This document shows, one piece after another, positions 1 to 10,100 of a stretch of 21,041 nucleotides of DNA (its first letter is position 1; each line of letters starts with the position of its first letter). Where the stretch lies: NCBI GenBank assembly GCA_900321055.1, contig ONUQ01000028.1, positions 1 through 21,041 of the forward strand, in the 5' to 3' direction. The notes under the pieces are model-generated. The model worked only from the letters and a program-made list of their open reading frames with translations, was not told where the DNA came from and searched no databases. A program made the position numbers and the translations under genes. Origin of the DNA: an uncultured Elusimicrobia bacterium (GTDB lineage Bacteria; Elusimicrobiota; Endomicrobiia; Endomicrobiales; Endomicrobiaceae).

Positions 1-2
1 AG

Positions 3-470
3 TATGGTGTTATTTTAGAAGAACTTATTGATGATCCTGCTAAAGAAATTGAATACAATATTGGCGGAAACAGAACACAAAAAGTAACGATGAAAGAATT
101 GGTTGATGTCATAAATCCGAATGTAGCCACACAACTAAACGAAATATCAAAAGCATTTGCTAAAAGAGGAATAAATCCGTCAGATTTTGTAGGAGGTTTT
201 ATACTTACGGGTGGCGGTTCTTTGCTTAAAGGTATGCCTGAAGCTTTTTCAAAAGTTTTTAACGGTGCATTATCAAAGATAGCAAATTTCACGGAAAACG
301 ATTTTATATGTAAAGAAGACAATATCAATATTATAAATTCTCAACTGTATACAACGGCACTTGCCGTATTAAAAAGCAATTATAAAAGTCATCTGACTTT
401 TAATATACAATCTTACCAAAATAATTCAATATGGGAAAAGATAAAAAATTTCTTTAAAAATTTTAAATAA
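3..470 (+). CDS. ftsA: Cell division protein FtsA, 3' part (5' end outside the window)
   Basis: This is the C-terminal 155 codons of FtsA, the actin-like ATPase that tethers FtsZ to the inner membrane and recruits later divisome proteins. The reading frame is open from base 3, so the ATG at 90 is internal and not a start. The visible part contains the glycine-rich nucleotide-binding segment LTGGGSLLKG, typical of the second ATPase subdomain of FtsA, followed by a variable linker. The last 14 residues (SIWEKIKNFFKNFK) form an aromatic and lysine-rich amphipathic helix, as expected for the FtsA membrane-targeting sequence. The gene ends 17 bp before ftsZ, the usual ftsA-ftsZ order. The call rests on these motifs and on that context. 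Confidence 0.93.
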   Translation, partial: YGVILEELIDDPAKEIEYNIGGNRTQKVTMKELVDVINPNVATQLNEISKAFAKRGINPSDFVGGFILTGGGSLLKGMPEAFSKVFNGALSKIANFTENDFICKEDNINIINSQLYTTALAVLKSNYKSHLTFNIQSYQNNSIWEKIKNFFKNFK

Positions 471-487
471 AAAAGAGGTATAGATAT

Positions 488-1612
488 ATGGATATTAAAT
501 TTCCCGAACAAAACAATAATTTATCAGACAAAACCGGCAACACCATACAACAAGAAACTTTAGAAACCAAAGATACAATTATAAAAATTGTCGGTGTCGG
601 CGGTGGCGGAACTAATGCCATAAACAGAATGCAAGCCGCTAATATTTCAGGTGTACAGCTTTATGCCGTAAATACGGATAACGGGAGTTTGAGACAATCT
701 TGTGCAGACACAAAAATATCAATAGGAACAGGACTGGGTGTCGGCGGAGATCCTAAAAAAGGTGAACAATATGCTCAGGAAGCCGTAGATAAATTTAAAG
801 ATATGCTACAGGGTGCAAATATGGTTTTTGTTACCACGGGTATGGGAGGCGGAACGGGAACCGGTGCAGCACCTGTTATAGCAAAAGTATCAAAAGAGTT
901 AGGTATACTAACCGTAGGAGTTGTAACAAAACCGTTTACGGTTGAAGGCTCTGAAAGAATAGAGTATGCTAACAAAGGAATTGCTAAACTCAGAGAATAT
1001 GCGGATGCTTTAATTGTTATTCCTAATGATAAGATTTTAATGGTTGACGGGAAAACACCTTACAAAAAAGGATTTGAAATGATAGATGATGTTTTAAGAA
1101 GAGCCATAGAATCTATTACCGATACCATCACTAAAATAGGTGAAATAAATATAGATTTTGCAGATGTAGACAGTGTTTTAAGAAATTCCGATAATGCAAT
1201 TATAGCTTTAGGAGGAGGCTCAACTTTAGAAGAAGCTTTTAATGAGGCAATATCCAATAAATTTGTTGAAGGTGAAGACATTAGAAATGCGGATAAACTT
1301 TTAGTAAATGTTTCTTATTCAAATGTTAATGAAATAAAAGTAGAAGATACAAACATAATATTTGATTATATAAAAAAGAATTTTAAAAGATATGTATCGT
1401 TAAAAAACGGAAACATTATAAACAACGATTTGGATACAAAGCTAAAAGTTTCAATAATTGCATCATTTAAAAAACAAGAAGAAACAAAAACTGACGAGGT
1501 ACAAAAGGAAAAAGATTTAATTGATATAATGAAAGGCGAAGAATCTATTGATGAAGAAGCAAATCCTTTTGCTAGACCGGCTTATGAAAATAAAACGATA
1601 AAAAAAATATAG
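488..1612 (+). CDS. ftsZ: Cell division GTPase FtsZ
   Basis: FtsZ is the tubulin-like GTPase that forms the cytokinetic Z-ring. The 374-residue protein has a short variable N-terminus and then the GTP-binding core: VGVGGGGTNAI at about residues 35-45, NTDNGSL at 62-68 and the tubulin signature GMGGGTGTG at 118-126. The T7 synergy loop is NIDFADV at 221-227, keeping both acidic residues needed to complete the GTPase site of the next subunit. A charged linker (about 328-356) leads to a short C-terminal peptide (NPFARPAYENKTIKKI) in the position where FtsA binds, although it is not the canonical DIPAFLR form. A GAGG ribosome binding site at 475-478 lies 9 bp before the ATG. It sits between ftsA and the YfiH/PgeF gene, and cotranscription is likely. 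Confidence 0.98.
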   Translation: MDIKFPEQNNNLSDKTGNTIQQETLETKDTIIKIVGVGGGGTNAINRMQAANISGVQLYAVNTDNGSLRQSCADTKISIGTGLGVGGDPKKGEQYAQEAVDKFKDMLQGANMVFVTTGMGGGTGTGAAPVIAKVSKELGILTVGVVTKPFTVEGSERIEYANKGIAKLREYADALIVIPNDKILMVDGKTPYKKGFEMIDDVLRRAIESITDTITKIGEINIDFADVDSVLRNSDNAIIALGGGSTLEEAFNEAISNKFVEGEDIRNADKLLVNVSYSNVNEIKVEDTNIIFDYIKKNFKRYVSLKNGNIINNDLDTKLKVSIIASFKKQEETKTDEVQKEKDLIDIMKGEESIDEEANPFARPAYENKTIKKI

Positions 1613-1614
1613 TT

Positions 1615-2286
1615 ATGCAAAACAATATTATTACGGAAAAAAATTTTAATACATTTCATTTAACTACAACAAAATATTGCGGTAATATGAAAAACACGGA
1701 TGAAAGAGAGTTGTTTTGTAAATCTGTCGGTATAGACAGTAAAAACATAGTTTTTGCCACACAAGTTCATGGCACATCGGTTAAAACCGTTTCTGCCTTA
1801 AATTGCAAAACATTTACGGATAGTTGTGACGGACTTATTACAAATGACAAAACTGTAATTTTGTGTATATTCACTGCAGATTGTATACCGATATTTATGG
1901 CTTCAAAAGATTATTCCGTTGTGGCTCTCATACATGCAGGTTGGCGAGGTCTTGCAGGAGGAATAATTGAAAATGCTACGGCAAAATTTTTAAAAGATTT
2001 TAATGTAAGCTCGCAAGATATAATTTCATATATAGGTCCGCATATATTGCAATGTTGTTATAAGGTAGGAGCCGATTTAATAAAAGCATTTAATGCAACA
2101 TCAAATGAACATGAACAGTATTTTTCTTTATCTGTTGAAGCACAAAAGCAATTAGAAAAGCTGGGAATAAAAACATTTTATACCACCAATCATTGTACAT
2201 GTCATGAGTATGAAATGTTTTATTCGTATAGAAAAGAACGGACGGATAAAAGAATTATGTCGTTAATCAGTTGTAAAAAAGATTAA
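1615..2286 (+). CDS. pgeF: YfiH/PgeF laccase-domain protein (peptidoglycan editing factor / purine nucleoside phosphorylase family)
   Basis: This 223-residue protein belongs to the YfiH/YlmD laccase-domain family. Members phosphorolyse or deaminate purine nucleosides, and E. coli PgeF prevents wrong amino acids entering peptidoglycan stem peptides. The zinc ligands of the family are visible: His52 in QVHG, Cys90 in TADCIPIF and His107 in HAGWRG. The family segment IGPHI (140-144) with a following CCY (147-149) is also present. The length matches the family. The ATG lies 2 bp after the ftsZ stop, so translation is probably coupled. Firmicutes carry the homologue ylmD in the equivalent place near ftsZ, which supports a cell-wall or division role. 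The actual substrate cannot be told from sequence. Confidence 0.9.
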   Translation: MQNNIITEKNFNTFHLTTTKYCGNMKNTDERELFCKSVGIDSKNIVFATQVHGTSVKTVSALNCKTFTDSCDGLITNDKTVILCIFTADCIPIFMASKDYSVVALIHAGWRGLAGGIIENATAKFLKDFNVSSQDIISYIGPHILQCCYKVGADLIKAFNATSNEHEQYFSLSVEAQKQLEKLGIKTFYTTNHCTCHEYEMFYSYRKERTDKRIMSLISCKKD

Positions 2287-2366
2287 CTGTTTTATACAAA
2301 AAAATATATATTTTTTATTTGAATATTTTTATATATTAATATTATTTTTCAGGATTTAAACTAACT

Positions 2367-3134
2367 ATGAAACAAAAAATAAATAAATACGGATTGATGG
2401 TTTGGGAACTTGCTTTTTCTGATTTTAAGTTAAGAGATCAGGGAACATTTTTAGGTTTTTTGTGGACACTGTTATATCCGGCTATGCATTTTTGTGTAAT
2501 ATATATAATTTTTGCGGATTGGATGAGAACAATAAAAGATTTTCCTTTATACATGCTTATAGGAATGTGTCAATGGCACTTTTTTGCGGGAGCAACCGCA
2601 ACAGCCATATCGTCTATACTGAGGTATCGTAGTTTTGTAAAAAGCATCAATTTTCCAAAAGAGTGTATTGTATATGCTTCCGTTCTTTCCGTATTATTTT
2701 CTTATATATTAGAGTTAACAATATTAATCCTATTTTGTATATTTATAAAAGGTTTGTTTTCCGTTCATATATTTTTATTAATTCCTATTATTCTGTTAAT
2801 TGTTTATCTTACATTAGGAATATCTTTATTACTTGCTTTGATTGGAGTTTATTTTTTAGATATGGTTAGGATTTGGTCAATCATTATGGCAATGGGATTT
2901 TTTTTAACACCTATATTTTACAGTTTAGAAATGTTATCTCCGGTTAAAAGAAATATTATTTTGTTAAATCCGATGACTCATATTATAGAAGCATCCAGAG
3001 ATATTCTGATTTACGGACAATTTCCTAAAATAGCAGGTTTATTATATACTTTCATAGTAGCAACCGTTTTTTTGGTTATAGGATATACTTTATTTAAAAA
3101 ATTTGAAGGATATTTTGTGGAAAAAATACAATGA
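2367..3134 (+). CDS. ABC-2 type polysaccharide export permease (Wzm/TagG/KpsM-like)
   Basis: This is the membrane subunit of an ABC exporter, most like those moving O-antigen, capsule or teichoic-acid type glycans across the inner membrane. The 255-residue protein starts with a cytoplasmic amphipathic segment carrying the family pattern F-S/D-F-K-L-R-x-Q-x-T-F-L-G-F-L-W (about 17-33). About six hydrophobic helices follow (roughly 30-50, 60-82, 103-127, 134-160, 165-185, 225-246). The loop LLNPMTHIIEASRD near residue 202-215 is characteristic of ABC-2 permeases. An AGGA site at 2351-2354 precedes the ATG. Its TGA stop overlaps the ATG of the ATPase gene as ATGA at 3131-3134, so the two are translationally coupled. 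No glycosyltransferase genes are in view, so the substrate is unknown. Confidence 0.88.
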   Translation: MKQKINKYGLMVWELAFSDFKLRDQGTFLGFLWTLLYPAMHFCVIYIIFADWMRTIKDFPLYMLIGMCQWHFFAGATATAISSILRYRSFVKSINFPKECIVYASVLSVLFSYILELTILILFCIFIKGLFSVHIFLLIPIILLIVYLTLGISLLLALIGVYFLDMVRIWSIIMAMGFFLTPIFYSLEMLSPVKRNIILLNPMTHIIEASRDILIYGQFPKIAGLLYTFIVATVFLVIGYTLFKKFEGYFVEKIQ

Positions 3135-3878
3135 GTAATATTGTAATACAAGCTAATCATTTATCAAAAAAATTTAAAATCGGAACCAGAGAAAGATTAA
3201 CTTTATTTACTTCTTTAAGATATAAATTAAGCGGAGCTTATCCGGAAACCGAATTTTGGGCATTAAAAGATATTTCTTTTTCCGTAAAAAAAGGTGAAAT
3301 GATTGCGGTTATCGGTCATAACGGTGCAGGAAAAACAACTTTGTTTAGAATTTTATCGGGAATAATGGAACAAACATCAGGAACATATAATGTAACGGAA
3401 GATGTATCTTGTATGTTTGAACTGGGGCTTGGTTTTAACTTAAGATTTACGGCTATAGAAAATGTCTATCTGTATGGTGCACTGCCATGGAATTACAAGA
3501 AAAGAAATTGATAAAAAAATAGATGATATTATAGAGTTCGCCGAACTGGATAAATTTATGGGAGCAAAACTCGGAGAATATTCTTCCGGAATGATTTCAA
3601 GGCTTGCTTTTGCAACGGTACTTCAAACATTAAAGGGAATAATTTTTGTTGATGAAGTCTTATCCGTAGGAGATATTGCTTTTCAAAAAAAATGTACAAA
3701 AGCTTTTGAAAAAGTTCTTAACGAAGGTCATACTATTTTATTTATTTCTCATGGTATCGGAGATGAAAGAGAATTATGCTCTAATGCTCTTTATATAGAT
3801 CATGGACAGCAAATTGCTTTTGGACCAATGAAAGAAGTAGAACAGATGTATATTGAAAAAATGAATAATAAAAAATAA
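3131..3878 (+). pseudogene. ABC exporter ATPase (Wzt/TagH/KpsT-like) interrupted by a +1 frameshift
   Basis: This is the ATPase partner of the preceding permease, but it is split in two frames. The first frame (3131-3511) holds Walker A GHNGAGKTT at residues 62-70 and runs to LYGAL before ending in an unrelated PWNYKKRN tail. The second frame (coding from about 3486 to 3878) continues as HGITRKEIDKK. It contains the signature YSSGM, Walker B with IIFVDEVLSVGDIAFQKK (a hallmark of polysaccharide ABC ATPases) and the switch histidine in ILFISHG. Removing one C from the CC at 3485-3486 restores one continuous protein of about 248 residues, a normal family length. Both halves are otherwise intact with no further stops. 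That points to a sequencing or assembly error or a very recent mutation. The ATG at 3462 in the second frame is not a real start. Confidence 0.85.
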
Positions 3879-3944
3879 AAAACTTATATATATTGTTAAT
3901 AAAAGATATTATTTAAGTAAGCATACAAAAAGCAGGGAAAACAA

Positions 3945-4310
3945 ATGGAACAAACAGCTACCGATATAGGCAAAAAATATGAACAGGAAGCCGTAAAATA
4001 TTTAAAACAAAAAAATTATAAAATAATAGAACAAAATTTTAAATTATTACCTATCGGTGAAATAGATATTATTGCTAAAGATAAAAAAACCACAGTTTTT
4101 ATTGAAGTAAAATACAGAAAAAACAATAATTTCGGATTACCTTGTGAATTTGTAACAAAAACCAAACAGGAAAAAATAATAAAAACGGCTTTATGTTATT
4201 TAAAGCAAAACAAAATAAAAACAGATATAAGATTTGATATTATTTCTATATGCGGGAATGATATTGATTACATCAAAAATGCTTTTTATTCCGATAATTA
4301 TTATTATTAA
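3945..4310 (+). CDS. yraN: YraN family protein (UPF0102, nuclease-like fold)
   Basis: This 121-residue protein matches the YraN/UPF0102 family, small proteins with a restriction-endonuclease-like PD-(D/E)XK fold whose cellular role is poorly defined. Visible family features are the N-terminal G-K-K-Y-E-Q-E-A helix, N-F-K leading to GEIDIIA at 38-44, and FIEVKYR at 52-58. GEID and EVK supply the acidic and lysine residues of the nuclease-like core. The later segment T-K-T-K-Q-E-K-I (about 73-80) and RFDIISI near residue 103 are also conserved in the family. Length is typical. AGGGA at 3934-3938 lies 6 bp before the ATG. It is the last plus-strand gene, with its stop only 8 bp from the convergent addB-like gene. 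Confidence 0.88.
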   Translation: MEQTATDIGKKYEQEAVKYLKQKNYKIIEQNFKLLPIGEIDIIAKDKKTTVFIEVKYRKNNNFGLPCEFVTKTKQEKIIKTALCYLKQNKIKTDIRFDIISICGNDIDYIKNAFYSDNYYY

Positions 4311-4318
4311 AAAGTGTT

Positions 4319-7138
4319 TTATCTGCACAAATAAAAATAAGGGCAAGTTTCACATTTTGTATCATCATAACATTCGCTTTTAAACGGTTTGTCACTATTA
4401 ATTTCCGAAATTATATATTTTAACTGTTTAATTGAAGAGGCATACAACATCTTTTTATCTTGTTTTTCATCAAATAAATTTTCAAGCTTACAATCTTTTA
4501 TAGAATATAATACACAATTATCTATTTCTTTGTCAAATTCATTTTCATATAAATATTTATAAATTATTAACTGAAAAGATTTTATATTTTTTGAAATTAT
4601 CTCTCTTGTAAAATTATCCGTATCTAAAAAATTTTTTTTACTCAGAGGTGATTGCAGACTTCCCGTTTTATAATCTATTAAAGTTAATTTTTTATTTTCA
4701 TCAATATCCAGTCTGTCTATTCTGGATGTCAACATATATTTTTTGCCGTCAATATTTATTGAAGAATTAACATCAAATTCCACATCCAAAACTTCAACGA
4801 ATTTTCTTTTAATTTCGTTTTCATAAAATTTTTCCAATTTAAACTTTATAAGTTTTTTCAACAAAAAATTTTTTCCTGTTTGATTATTTTTAAAATAATT
4901 ATCCAAATATTCATCTAATTTTTTTTGATACTTTACTTTAAAATCCGAATTTAATAATGATGAATACAAAAAACCTTTATGGAATATCTGTCTTAAAAAT
5001 TCATGAACACAAATTCCTATTTCAATATGTTCATAATCTTCATCATAATTAACCTGTTCTTTTAATCTTAAAATATATTTATAATAAAATTTAAGTTCGC
5101 ATTGCATATATGTGTCTATGCTTGTAGCCGAATATCTGAAATTTGACAAATATTGTTTTATTCTATCGGTTTTTTCATATTCACTTTTGGTTTGTTGTAA
5201 ATTTGAATGCGGTATTATTGCATCATTAATATTTGCAATTTCTAATTTTTTTTCTCTATATTGTTTTTTCCAAATTAATTCTTCTATAAATCTGCTTTTC
5301 ACCGCATTATCATTTTTCGGATATATCAAAGAAACTTTTTTGGCATTACAAATCAAACTCATAAAATGATATCTTTGTATATCCGTTTCTCTGCCAAAAT
5401 ATCCGACACCTAAAAAATTTGAAATATCTTTTGGAATTAGCGGACTAACTTCGGATATGGCAGGAACGACAGAATCCGTCATTGATAAAACAAAAACATT
5501 ATCAAAATTTAATCCCCTGGATTCCATCAACCCCAAGACCTGCAATCCTTTTAACGGACTTCCCACTAAACTGATATTACCGTTAAGCAAAATATTTTCA
5601 AAAATATTAAGAATATCTTTTATTGAAAACTTTTCGTTTGAACATACACTATTTGTAAATTGGCTTGAAATATCGTACAAAATATTTACTGCACCAAGAT
5701 TAAACTGATATTTATTTATCAAACTTTTATCTACAACGGAATCTGCAATATCTTTTATATATTTTCCAAAATTTTTCATATTGTTTACTTTAGAAAAATT
5801 TATTATAAACAGATTAAATATTTCTTTAATTATATTTTTAACTCTTACACTTGTAACTTTTTGCCAATAAGAAGTAATTTGGTTTGATATATTTTGGCAT
5901 AAAGTTTTATTATTAAAAATCTCATCCAACGAAATAAACATATATCCTTTAAACAAAGCATCTTTATTAAACCTGTCAAAATTTTTTATTATTTCATGAA
6001 CTATAATTCTTGTCACTTCGGGTTTACCGATAAATCTCATATTTTTTACCAACGGATTTGATATTACGGATATTATATCTTTAACATAATAACCGCTATT
6101 ATTCTTATTCTTTTGAATTTGTATTAAAGAGTTCATTAAAGAAAAAACCGTCGTTTTTTTTGCAGGATATCCGACAGCTATATTTATATCTTTTTCAATG
6201 CTGTATAACTCACTCATAACGGATTGCAATATTGAATTATCCGGAACTATTACAACAGTATTTTTTCTTTCTTCTTCAGATAACTCGGAAATTAAATTTT
6301 TTACCAAACATGCTTGAGTCTGCCCGTCATAAGAGGTATAGACATCAATATTATCATTAATAACATCTTCAACTTTTGTATTATTAACACAATTAAAATC
6401 TTTATAAATTTTCTTCAGTGCTATCCAATTATTACTGTTTCCTTTTAATATAATATCCAAATCTTTGTTATCATATATTTGTTTAAATAAATCTGTTTCC
6501 GATTTATTTAAATAATACGGATTAAACAAAATAACTTTTTTATATTTTTCTAAAAATTTACAAACATTTTTACTTGAATTATAATAACTGTAACCTAATG
6601 TTGTTTTATTTAGCGAATCTAATTGTTTATGAAATTCTTCTCTTATAAAATATAAGTTTTGTAACAGATTATTTATATTTTGCGGTAAATCATATCCTAT
6701 GTCCGCATTTAATTTTAAATTCAATAATTTTGAATTATCTGTTTTTTCTACATCCAAAGAATTTATAAAATTTAATATTTCATAACTCCATCCGAAAAAT
6801 TCCGAAAAAGTTGATTTAGAAAATTCAGGTTTCTTAATATTGTTTTTTACTATTTGATAAATCATATATGCACTATCAATATTTGAAACAATTTTCTTCC
6901 TTCCATATTTTTTATCTGTTTGAAATACAAGTTCATCAATTGTAAAAAATTTTGGCGGGACAAAAGAAGTCTTTATTTTTTTTGACAACTCTTTTTTTAT
7001 AAATAAAGCCGGTCTTTTAGATGGCATAATTATTACAATGTTACTAAAATCCATACTTTTGGGATACATTTTTAAAATATGTTTTATGGTATATTCAACT
7101 ATATTATCATTAACGGATATATTAAAAATTTGCGACAT
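4319..7138 (-). CDS. addB: AddB-like PD-(D/E)XK exonuclease subunit with 4Fe-4S cluster
   Basis: This is the likely AddB subunit of an AddAB-type helicase-nuclease that resects double-strand breaks before RecA loading. The 939-residue protein has a helicase-like N-terminal region in which the expected Walker A is degenerate (IIMPSKRPALFIKKEL near 31-46). The downstream GLQVLGLMESRGLNFDNVF segment typical of AddB is present. The C-terminal nuclease keeps its active site: Asp808 in RIDRLD and Asp822-Tyr-Lys824 in DYKTG. Four cysteines (680, 929, 932, 938) reproduce the C...C-x2-C-x5-C arrangement that holds the 4Fe-4S cluster bracketing the AddB nuclease domain. The ATG is 2 bp after the addA-like stop, so the pair is cotranslated. 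A generic PD-(D/E)XK label would be the conservative alternative. Confidence 0.85.
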   Translation of the reverse strand: MSQIFNISVNDNIVEYTIKHILKMYPKSMDFSNIVIIMPSKRPALFIKKELSKKIKTSFVPPKFFTIDELVFQTDKKYGRKKIVSNIDSAYMIYQIVKNNIKKPEFSKSTFSEFFGWSYEILNFINSLDVEKTDNSKLLNLKLNADIGYDLPQNINNLLQNLYFIREEFHKQLDSLNKTTLGYSYYNSSKNVCKFLEKYKKVILFNPYYLNKSETDLFKQIYDNKDLDIILKGNSNNWIALKKIYKDFNCVNNTKVEDVINDNIDVYTSYDGQTQACLVKNLISELSEEERKNTVVIVPDNSILQSVMSELYSIEKDINIAVGYPAKKTTVFSLMNSLIQIQKNKNNSGYYVKDIISVISNPLVKNMRFIGKPEVTRIIVHEIIKNFDRFNKDALFKGYMFISLDEIFNNKTLCQNISNQITSYWQKVTSVRVKNIIKEIFNLFIINFSKVNNMKNFGKYIKDIADSVVDKSLINKYQFNLGAVNILYDISSQFTNSVCSNEKFSIKDILNIFENILLNGNISLVGSPLKGLQVLGLMESRGLNFDNVFVLSMTDSVVPAISEVSPLIPKDISNFLGVGYFGRETDIQRYHFMSLICNAKKVSLIYPKNDNAVKSRFIEELIWKKQYREKKLEIANINDAIIPHSNLQQTKSEYEKTDRIKQYLSNFRYSATSIDTYMQCELKFYYKYILRLKEQVNYDEDYEHIEIGICVHEFLRQIFHKGFLYSSLLNSDFKVKYQKKLDEYLDNYFKNNQTGKNFLLKKLIKFKLEKFYENEIKRKFVEVLDVEFDVNSSINIDGKKYMLTSRIDRLDIDENKKLTLIDYKTGSLQSPLSKKNFLDTDNFTREIISKNIKSFQLIIYKYLYENEFDKEIDNCVLYSIKDCKLENLFDEKQDKKMLYASSIKQLKYIISEINSDKPFKSECYDDTKCETCPYFYLCR

Positions 7139-7140
7139 AA

Positions 7141-10100
7141 TTATTTAAACTCCACCACCATATTTTTTTCAATATCAACAACATAAGTATTTACTTTCTT
7201 TTTCGGATATATATCTTCCATTACATGTTTATAATTTATCAGTTGTTTTTTTATACTTTGTTCCAAATACATTGAACTTTTAAAATCTACAATATCAACG
7301 GTATCACTTTTTATTATAAGTTTATCTATTCTTATTGTATTACCAAACTTATCAACAAACTCTTTCTCGTTTATCACTTCATTTTGTTCATCAAAAAAAC
7401 AGGAAATTTTTTCATTCAACAACAGTTGTGTCAACAGTTTTTCCAACCAACTTATATCCTCGTTGGCATAAGTAATTGAAACCTGCTCTATTGAATTTTT
7501 TATTACATCATTAAAAGTTAACACATTAAAAGTTTCAATCAAAGATAAAGCATAATGTATAATTTGACCTTTTAACAAAATATCTTTATTTTTCTTACCG
7601 TATATTTCTACGGAACTGTCCGATATTAATTCTACAATATCATCTAACTGAGTTGCCCGTAAAGAAATATTTTTTAAGCTTTCGGATTTTTCTTCTATTT
7701 TATATTTTTTCGGTATTCCGATAATTCTATAATCTTTATTTATTAATTTATTTATAAATGATATTTTCTCTTTATCTTCGGATTTAGATTCTAAAATTAA
7801 AGCATACAGTTCATATATTGCTCTTGTTGTACCTACATATAAAATATTTAATTCGTCCGATAAATTTTTAAAATATGCTTTATAATAAACATCTTTCAAA
7901 AAGTCAGAATAATTCACATAATTTTTTTTCATATATAAGAAAGACTGTGCATTGTTATTATCAACAAGAAAAGGATTTTCCGGAGACTTTTGTTTTATAT
8001 AAAAAAAAGGCATAACAACTACATTAAATTGCAATCCTTTTGCTTTATGAACAGTCATTATTTTTATTGCATTAGTTGAAGGAACTTTTATAAAAAATTT
8101 TTCGTTTGAAATATTTTTTTGGTAATCCTTAAAATAGTCAATAAAATTTTGCAGTCCTTGCTTTGCAGATTCAAAATCGCTTATTATTTCCAAAAATCTC
8201 AATATAACATTAGATTCCCGTTTAAAATTTTCTATTATTTTAAATTTTGAAATTATGCATACCATAAATTCATATACGGCAATAAAGCCAACCGAATTAA
8301 AAAATTCTTCTATGTAATCCTGCCATATTTGCGGATATTTTTCTCTAAATGCTATATATAAAACATTTTGTTTACTCCCGTCAAGAGAAACATCACAAAT
8401 AAAATCCAACATTTCTTTTTTGGTTAACTTAGTTTGTTTTAAAAAAATTGAGCCGGTAATAAATGAAGCAAAAGATAAATTGTCCGTAGGGGAATTAAAA
8501 AAATCCAATACGGATAACATTTCTTTTACTATATTTGAATTTATTATATTTAGAGTTTTAAATGACTCTATATTTATATTTTTTTCCAACAACCATTTTC
8601 CGACCAGTTCCACTTCTTTTGACCATCTGCATAATATTGTAATATCTTTATAATCAAATCTTTTTGTCAAATTTTTTACGGTTTCATATAAATACTCTTT
8701 TATTTTTTCTTCTTCATCCGTTTGTTTAGCATCATATTCGGCATAAGAAATTTCCACATATCCCTGATTTTTTTTATCTTCGGCTACTTTTTGTTGTGAA
8801 CTTTCAAACACTTCTATTAATTGTTTGCAATATTTATCCGCAGAATCTATATTATTTTGATTTACAATATGAGTTATAAATTCGCTTATATTATCTTTGC
8901 TAAATATTGAATTATTAAACTCTACTATATATTGACAACTTCTGTAATTAGTGTCAAGAGTAATTTTTTTCGGTGCATAAATTTGAAATTCTTTTAAAGG
9001 TAAATCAAATATCTGAAAATCGCTTCCTCTAAAGCCATATATTGCCTGTTTTTTATCTCCGACATAAAAAAAAGAGCCGTCCTGTGATAAGTTTTCTTCT
9101 ACAATTAACTTCAATGTTTTCCATTGAATCGTATTTGTATCTTGAAATTCGTCTATAAGAAAATCTTTGAAGTTAGCAGACAATCTACAATAAATTTCAG
9201 GAAGCAAAGTATTTTGATTAAATATATTCAGAACCTTTCTGTTTATATCCTGTAAAAATAAAACAGAATCTTTTTGGGCTCTATTATCAAATTCGTCAAT
9301 GATATAATTAAATATTTTAATATAGCTGTCGTAATAATGTTTTGCTCTTATTTCAAAAAAATTTTTTATTACTTTTTTTGCTTCTTCAAATAAACAATTT
9401 AACTGCTGACTTTGTTGTGCTTGTTTATCTTTTTTATAAGGTAATTCTTCTTTTAAAAATAAATTTGCAGTTAAGTTGAATAAAGCTCTGTTATCCGATT
9501 TAAGTTTTTCCATTGACTTTGTATACTTTCCGTTAAGATTTTCATATTCTTTTATTTTTGTCATTTCCAAACATATCTTTGAAAATTTTTCAGATAAAGC
9601 AGACAGTTTTTTTGAATAATCTACGGAATCATCAAAAGTTATGCAATATTTGGAAACATCTTTACCGTAAAATTCGTTAAACTTTTTTTCAATAGAATCT
9701 TTTATACTCCAAGAATCTTCCGTATCGGTAATAAACCGAATAAAGAATTTATCTAAAAACAGTTCTATCTCTTTATCGGCGGTAATCTTATCCAAAAAAG
9801 TGTTTATGGCATAATCTGTATATTCTTTATAAGAATCCAATATTTTATAGTTAGGTGAAAAACCAAGTTGTAATGCACAAGCTTTTATTATTATGTTAAT
9901 AAAACTATCTATTGTCCTAACATTAAAATTATCATAATCGGCTATCAATGTATTTATCGCTATTAAAGCATTTTGTTGTATTTGATTCGGTAAAAGATTT
10001 ATATCATCGGTTATATTTTTTACATCCATACCCAATGATATTTTTTTCAGTGTTTCTATTATTCTTTCTTTCATTTCAACAGTTGCTTTATTTGCAAATG

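Noticed and set aside
775..975. Antisense frames over ftsZ (775-975 and 1060-1281)
   Set aside because: They are mirror frames of conserved FtsZ codons with no recognisable product.
2287..2366. Promoter for the ABC exporter in the AT-rich gap after pgeF
   Set aside because: Many TATA-like words but no -35/-10 pair with proper spacing could be supported.
3462..3878. Separate gene starting at ATG 3462
   Set aside because: Its first residues are an out-of-frame reading of the upstream ATPase, and homology to the family begins only after the frameshift at about 3486. It is the second half of one gene.
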